From CAYSSG01 sp964433635 (GTDB taxonomy: Bacteria > Atribacterota > Phoenicimicrobiia > Phoenicimicrobiales > Stramentimicrobiaceae), in contig CAYSSG010000004.1 of assembly GCA_964433635.1 (NCBI GenBank), positions 1 to 64,000 of the forward strand: DNA of 64,000 nt, given 5' to 3'. Made by a program: the position numbers and the translations under genes. The notes beneath the pieces were generated by a model. The model saw only the letters and a list, made by a program, of their open reading frames with translations, was not told where the DNA came from and did no database searches. Shown piece after piece: positions 62,354 through 64,000 of the stretch. Numbering within the stretch: the stretch's first letter is position 1; each line of letters opens with the position of its first letter.

Positions 62354-63646
62354 TTATTGCATTGCACGCAGTTCATTTGCGATTTGAGTCAGCACTTCCT
62401 CAGGTGTTGCACTCTGTTGGGCAACGGTTTTAAAAGCTGCCTCTGATTTCAGCAGGTTGATGGCAGCCGGATAGATTTCAGTAATCACCGTAGGATTAAT
62501 TTCGTCTTTCACCTCCAATAATACATTAAAGAGATCCGTGCCATTCTCGAAATATTCAGTGAATATATTGGGCGCTGTAATTTCCGGGGCATCCCACACA
62601 TCCCATCTTAAAGGATCAAAACCAAGTACGGTATATGTTTTGATGGTGCCTTCCCTGGATAATTTGGCAAAGGCCAGGAAGTCTTTTGCCAGTTCCGGGT
62701 TTTCACACTGGTTGGTAATGGATGTACCGGTTCCTCCCATACCTGCAGATCTTGTTCCGCCCTCTGTCCAGGCAGGAGCAGGAGCAACTGTTATTTTTCC
62801 CTTCAGGTCAGGCATATAATCCGTAAAGCGGTTCAAGTACCAGAACGGCATCTCCAGAGAAGCCACTCCTCCTTTGTTCATAAAAGCCCAGAATTCTTCT
62901 GAATGGGTAAATCCGCCGGGACAGGGTACTGCAATTTTATCCACATTGACCCAGTCAGAAAGGGTCTGCAATATATCGATATTGGTCTGATTGTCCAGAA
63001 TGACTTCACCATCAGACGCGAAAATATCCGATCCGGCTTTAATCATTTCCTGGTAGAATGTCCAGTGTTCGGTCACTTCGACCACGGTAAAGGGTATCCC
63101 TGTTTCAGCCACTACCTTTTTCCCTGCTTCTTCGTAATCGGCAATGGTTTTAATATCAGCAATGTCAACACCGGCCTGGTCCAGTATTTCTGTATTGTAA
63201 TACATGACCGTTGCTCCCACATGATAATCGATTCCGTAATAATTCCCGTCTTTGGCATAACTTTCAAACCGACCCATAATCAGTTTATCTTTTATCGGTT
63301 CGATAATATCATTTAAAGGAACAAAAGCAGGCTTGCTTCCTTTGAGATAATTGGCATACATGCTGATTTCAATATCAGCCAGGTCCGGCGCACCTTTACC
63401 GGATTGCAGGGCAATCAGGAGGTTGTTATGCATATCTTCATAGGGGTATACAGTGCCTTCAAATTTAATCTGCCTGTCTGGATTCTCTCCATTCCAGTTT
63501 TCAACGGCATCCATCAAAAAGCGGTTGTGACTTTCCTGGAATGTCCAGAAGGTGAATGTTGTTGGTTCACCCTGCGAAAAAGTAACGGCAGTTGCCAGGA
63601 AAAGTACAAAAATCAACGGGATTACTAACAAATATAAACGTTTCAT
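62354..63646 (-). CDS. CUT1-type extracellular sugar-binding protein (AraN-like)
   Basis: This 430-aa family 1 solute-binding protein has a signal peptide (hydrophobic 4-22, cleavage near TFS-Q) and no lipobox. Segments TFTFWTFQESHNRFLMDAVENW, LLIALQSGKGAPDLADIEIS and GTGTSITNQCENPELAKDFLAF are typical of MalE/MsmE/AraN proteins. A location next to GH43 and GH51 suggests arabino-oligosaccharide binding (inference). AAAGGAG sits 6-7 bases before the ATG. It is the first gene of the arabinose locus, behind a leader of about 340 bases. Confidence 0.93.
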   Translation of the reverse strand: MKRLYLLVIPLIFVLFLATAVTFSQGEPTTFTFWTFQESHNRFLMDAVENWNGENPDRQIKFEGTVYPYEDMHNNLLIALQSGKGAPDLADIEISMYANYLKGSKPAFVPLNDIIEPIKDKLIMGRFESYAKDGNYYGIDYHVGATVMYYNTEILDQAGVDIADIKTIADYEEAGKKVVAETGIPFTVVEVTEHWTFYQEMIKAGSDIFASDGEVILDNQTNIDILQTLSDWVNVDKIAVPCPGGFTHSEEFWAFMNKGGVASLEMPFWYLNRFTDYMPDLKGKITVAPAPAWTEGGTRSAGMGGTGTSITNQCENPELAKDFLAFAKLSREGTIKTYTVLGFDPLRWDVWDAPEITAPNIFTEYFENGTDLFNVLLEVKDEINPTVITEIYPAAINLLKSEAAFKTVAQQSATPEEVLTQIANELRAMQ

Positions 63647-63649
63647 ATT

Positions 63650-63724
63650 TTACTCCTTTTGATTGTCAAAACAGAATTTTTTTATGAACGATACATAACA
63701 CAAACTTCCAATTTCTATAACCAT
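63650..63724 (-). CDS. Possible 24-codon leader ORF before the binding-protein gene
   Basis: ATG at 63724 opens a 24-codon frame that ends with TAA at 63650, 3 bases before the binding-protein ATG. The binding-protein ribosome site lies inside its end, so coupling is possible. Its own Shine-Dalgarno (AAGGAGG) is only 2 bases from the ATG, which is too close for good initiation. The peptide resembles nothing known to me. Confidence 0.25.
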   Translation of the reverse strand: MVIEIGSLCYVSFIKKFCFDNQKE

Positions 63725-63733
63725 CACCTCCTT
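63723..63733 (-). promoter_or_regulatory. Strong Shine-Dalgarno 75-80 bases upstream of the CUT1 binding-protein gene
   Basis: The minus strand reads AAGGAGGTGAT, complementary to the 16S 3' end across 11 bases. The only start codon nearby overlaps it. As at 57631-57640, it may hold a 30S subunit near the 5' side of the binding-protein mRNA and protect it (inference). Confidence 0.45.
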
Positions 63734-63970
63734 CACACAATGATTTAAATTAGTCTGTTAGTCTATTTTTTTAAATATCTATCACAGAATTTTTTCGCTG
63801 CTATCTGATAAGTGAGTTTGTTGAAACTTTCTAAAGAACAAACTTAAAAGTATGAAAGAACTCATTCATTTTCATACGGATCAATGATTTAAAGGTAAGG
63901 GCATTCTCCGTTAATTGCGTCACTTATCCTTAAAATATCTTTCCAATAAAATGATACAATTCAACAACAT

Positions 63971-63996
63971 ATACGGACAACCGTACAACTATTATA
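63971..63996 (-). promoter_or_regulatory. AraR-like operator adjoining a -10 box
   Basis: The inverted repeat TACGG-ACAA-CCGTA (63972-63985) lies just downstream, on the minus strand, of TATAAT (63991-63996). The predicted start site falls within the repeat. On the minus strand it includes GTTGTACGG, close to the TTGTACG half-site of known AraR operators. The -35 box would lie beyond the window end, so the promoter cannot be confirmed here. Confidence 0.55.
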
Positions 63997-64000
63997 TATA

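Larger units (their letters stand above)
63647..64000 (-). promoter_or_regulatory. Leader and control region of the arabinose locus
   Basis: No large gene is visible in these 354 bases. From the gene outward it holds the possible leader ORF (63650-63724), a strong Shine-Dalgarno (63723-63733), about 230 bases with no feature recognised, and the operator-like repeat and TATAAT at 63971-63996. No convincing promoter was found nearer to the gene, so the mRNA may carry a long 5' leader. Confidence 0.5.

Noticed and set aside
1..64000. tRNA, rRNA, CRISPR array, insertion sequence or prophage
   Set aside because: No cloverleaf, regularly spaced repeats, transposase, or phage structural genes were seen on either strand by eye. 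The only recombinase is a typical XerC/D.

Overview
This is an AT-rich (roughly one-third G+C by eye) bacterial chromosome segment with about 50 protein genes. All but one of the confident genes lie on the minus strand. No rRNA, tRNA, CRISPR array, insertion sequence or prophage was seen. Gene content mixes Firmicutes-like clusters (mcsA-mcsB-clpC-radA, murA-mbl, mreD-mrdA-rodA-rng-rplU-rpmA-obg, nadD-yqeK-lytR-rsfS) with signs of an outer membrane: ExbB/ExbD, a TonB-like arm, an Omp85-like barrel and a DUF1844 protein. This best fits a diderm, anaerobic, sugar-fermenting lineage such as Atribacterota (OP9/JS1), with diderm Firmicutes (Halanaerobiales-like) second. The placement is inferred from gene content, not from a marker phylogeny.

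Layout, left to right. 0-6 kb: protein quality control and DNA repair (radA, clpC, mcsB, mcsA), headed by a CsoR/CstR-family repressor with a clear promoter and operator, where Firmicutes carry ctsR. 6-13.2 kb: pgk, small membrane proteins, then rsfS, an LCP protein, yqeK, nadD and a secreted TPR protein. 13.2-23.3 kb: DUF1844, ispF/ispE/ispD, an S55 (SpoIVB-type) peptidase, an MreB/Mbl actin, murA, mtnA, a COG2426 membrane protein, pnp and a Xer recombinase. 23.4-29.7 kb: a compact unit of a giant TPR protein, ExbB, ExbD and a TonB-like arm fused to a DUF3048 domain. 29.8-39.8 kb: obg, rpmA, rplU, rng, TIGR03936/TIGR03960-type proteins, rodA, mrdA and mreD. 40-49.4 kb: envelope polysaccharide genes (a degenerate WecA-like domain fused to a TagA glycosyltransferase, an epimerase, a WecA/TagO enzyme, a nucleotidyltransferase). 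They flank a membrane-anchored amidohydrolase and the only plus-strand gene, a zinc-peptidase/beta-propeller/outer-membrane-barrel fusion. 49.5-64 kb: a complete L-arabinose/arabinan locus.

The arabinose locus reads as one pathway. A lipoprotein GH43 probably trims arabinan outside the cell. A CUT1 transporter (binding protein plus two permeases, no ATPase here) imports oligosaccharides. A cytoplasmic GH51 releases L-arabinose. A CUT2 transporter (binding protein, single-domain ATPase, permease) imports a pentose. AraA, AraB and AraD convert L-arabinose to D-xylulose-5-phosphate. AraR (GntR head, LacI-type sensor) is the likely regulator, and an inverted repeat next to a TATAAT at the right window edge looks like its operator.

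Observations most worth follow-up: (1) the ExbB-ExbD-TonB/DUF3048-TPR unit, a possible new energy-coupled envelope machine; (2) the one-chain peptidase-propeller-barrel protein; (3) a CsoR-family sensor lacking the copper-ligand histidine in place of CtsR; (4) binding-protein cistrons bracketed by an orphan strong Shine-Dalgarno upstream and a long hairpin downstream; (5) a GH51 gene whose expected start codon is ATA.
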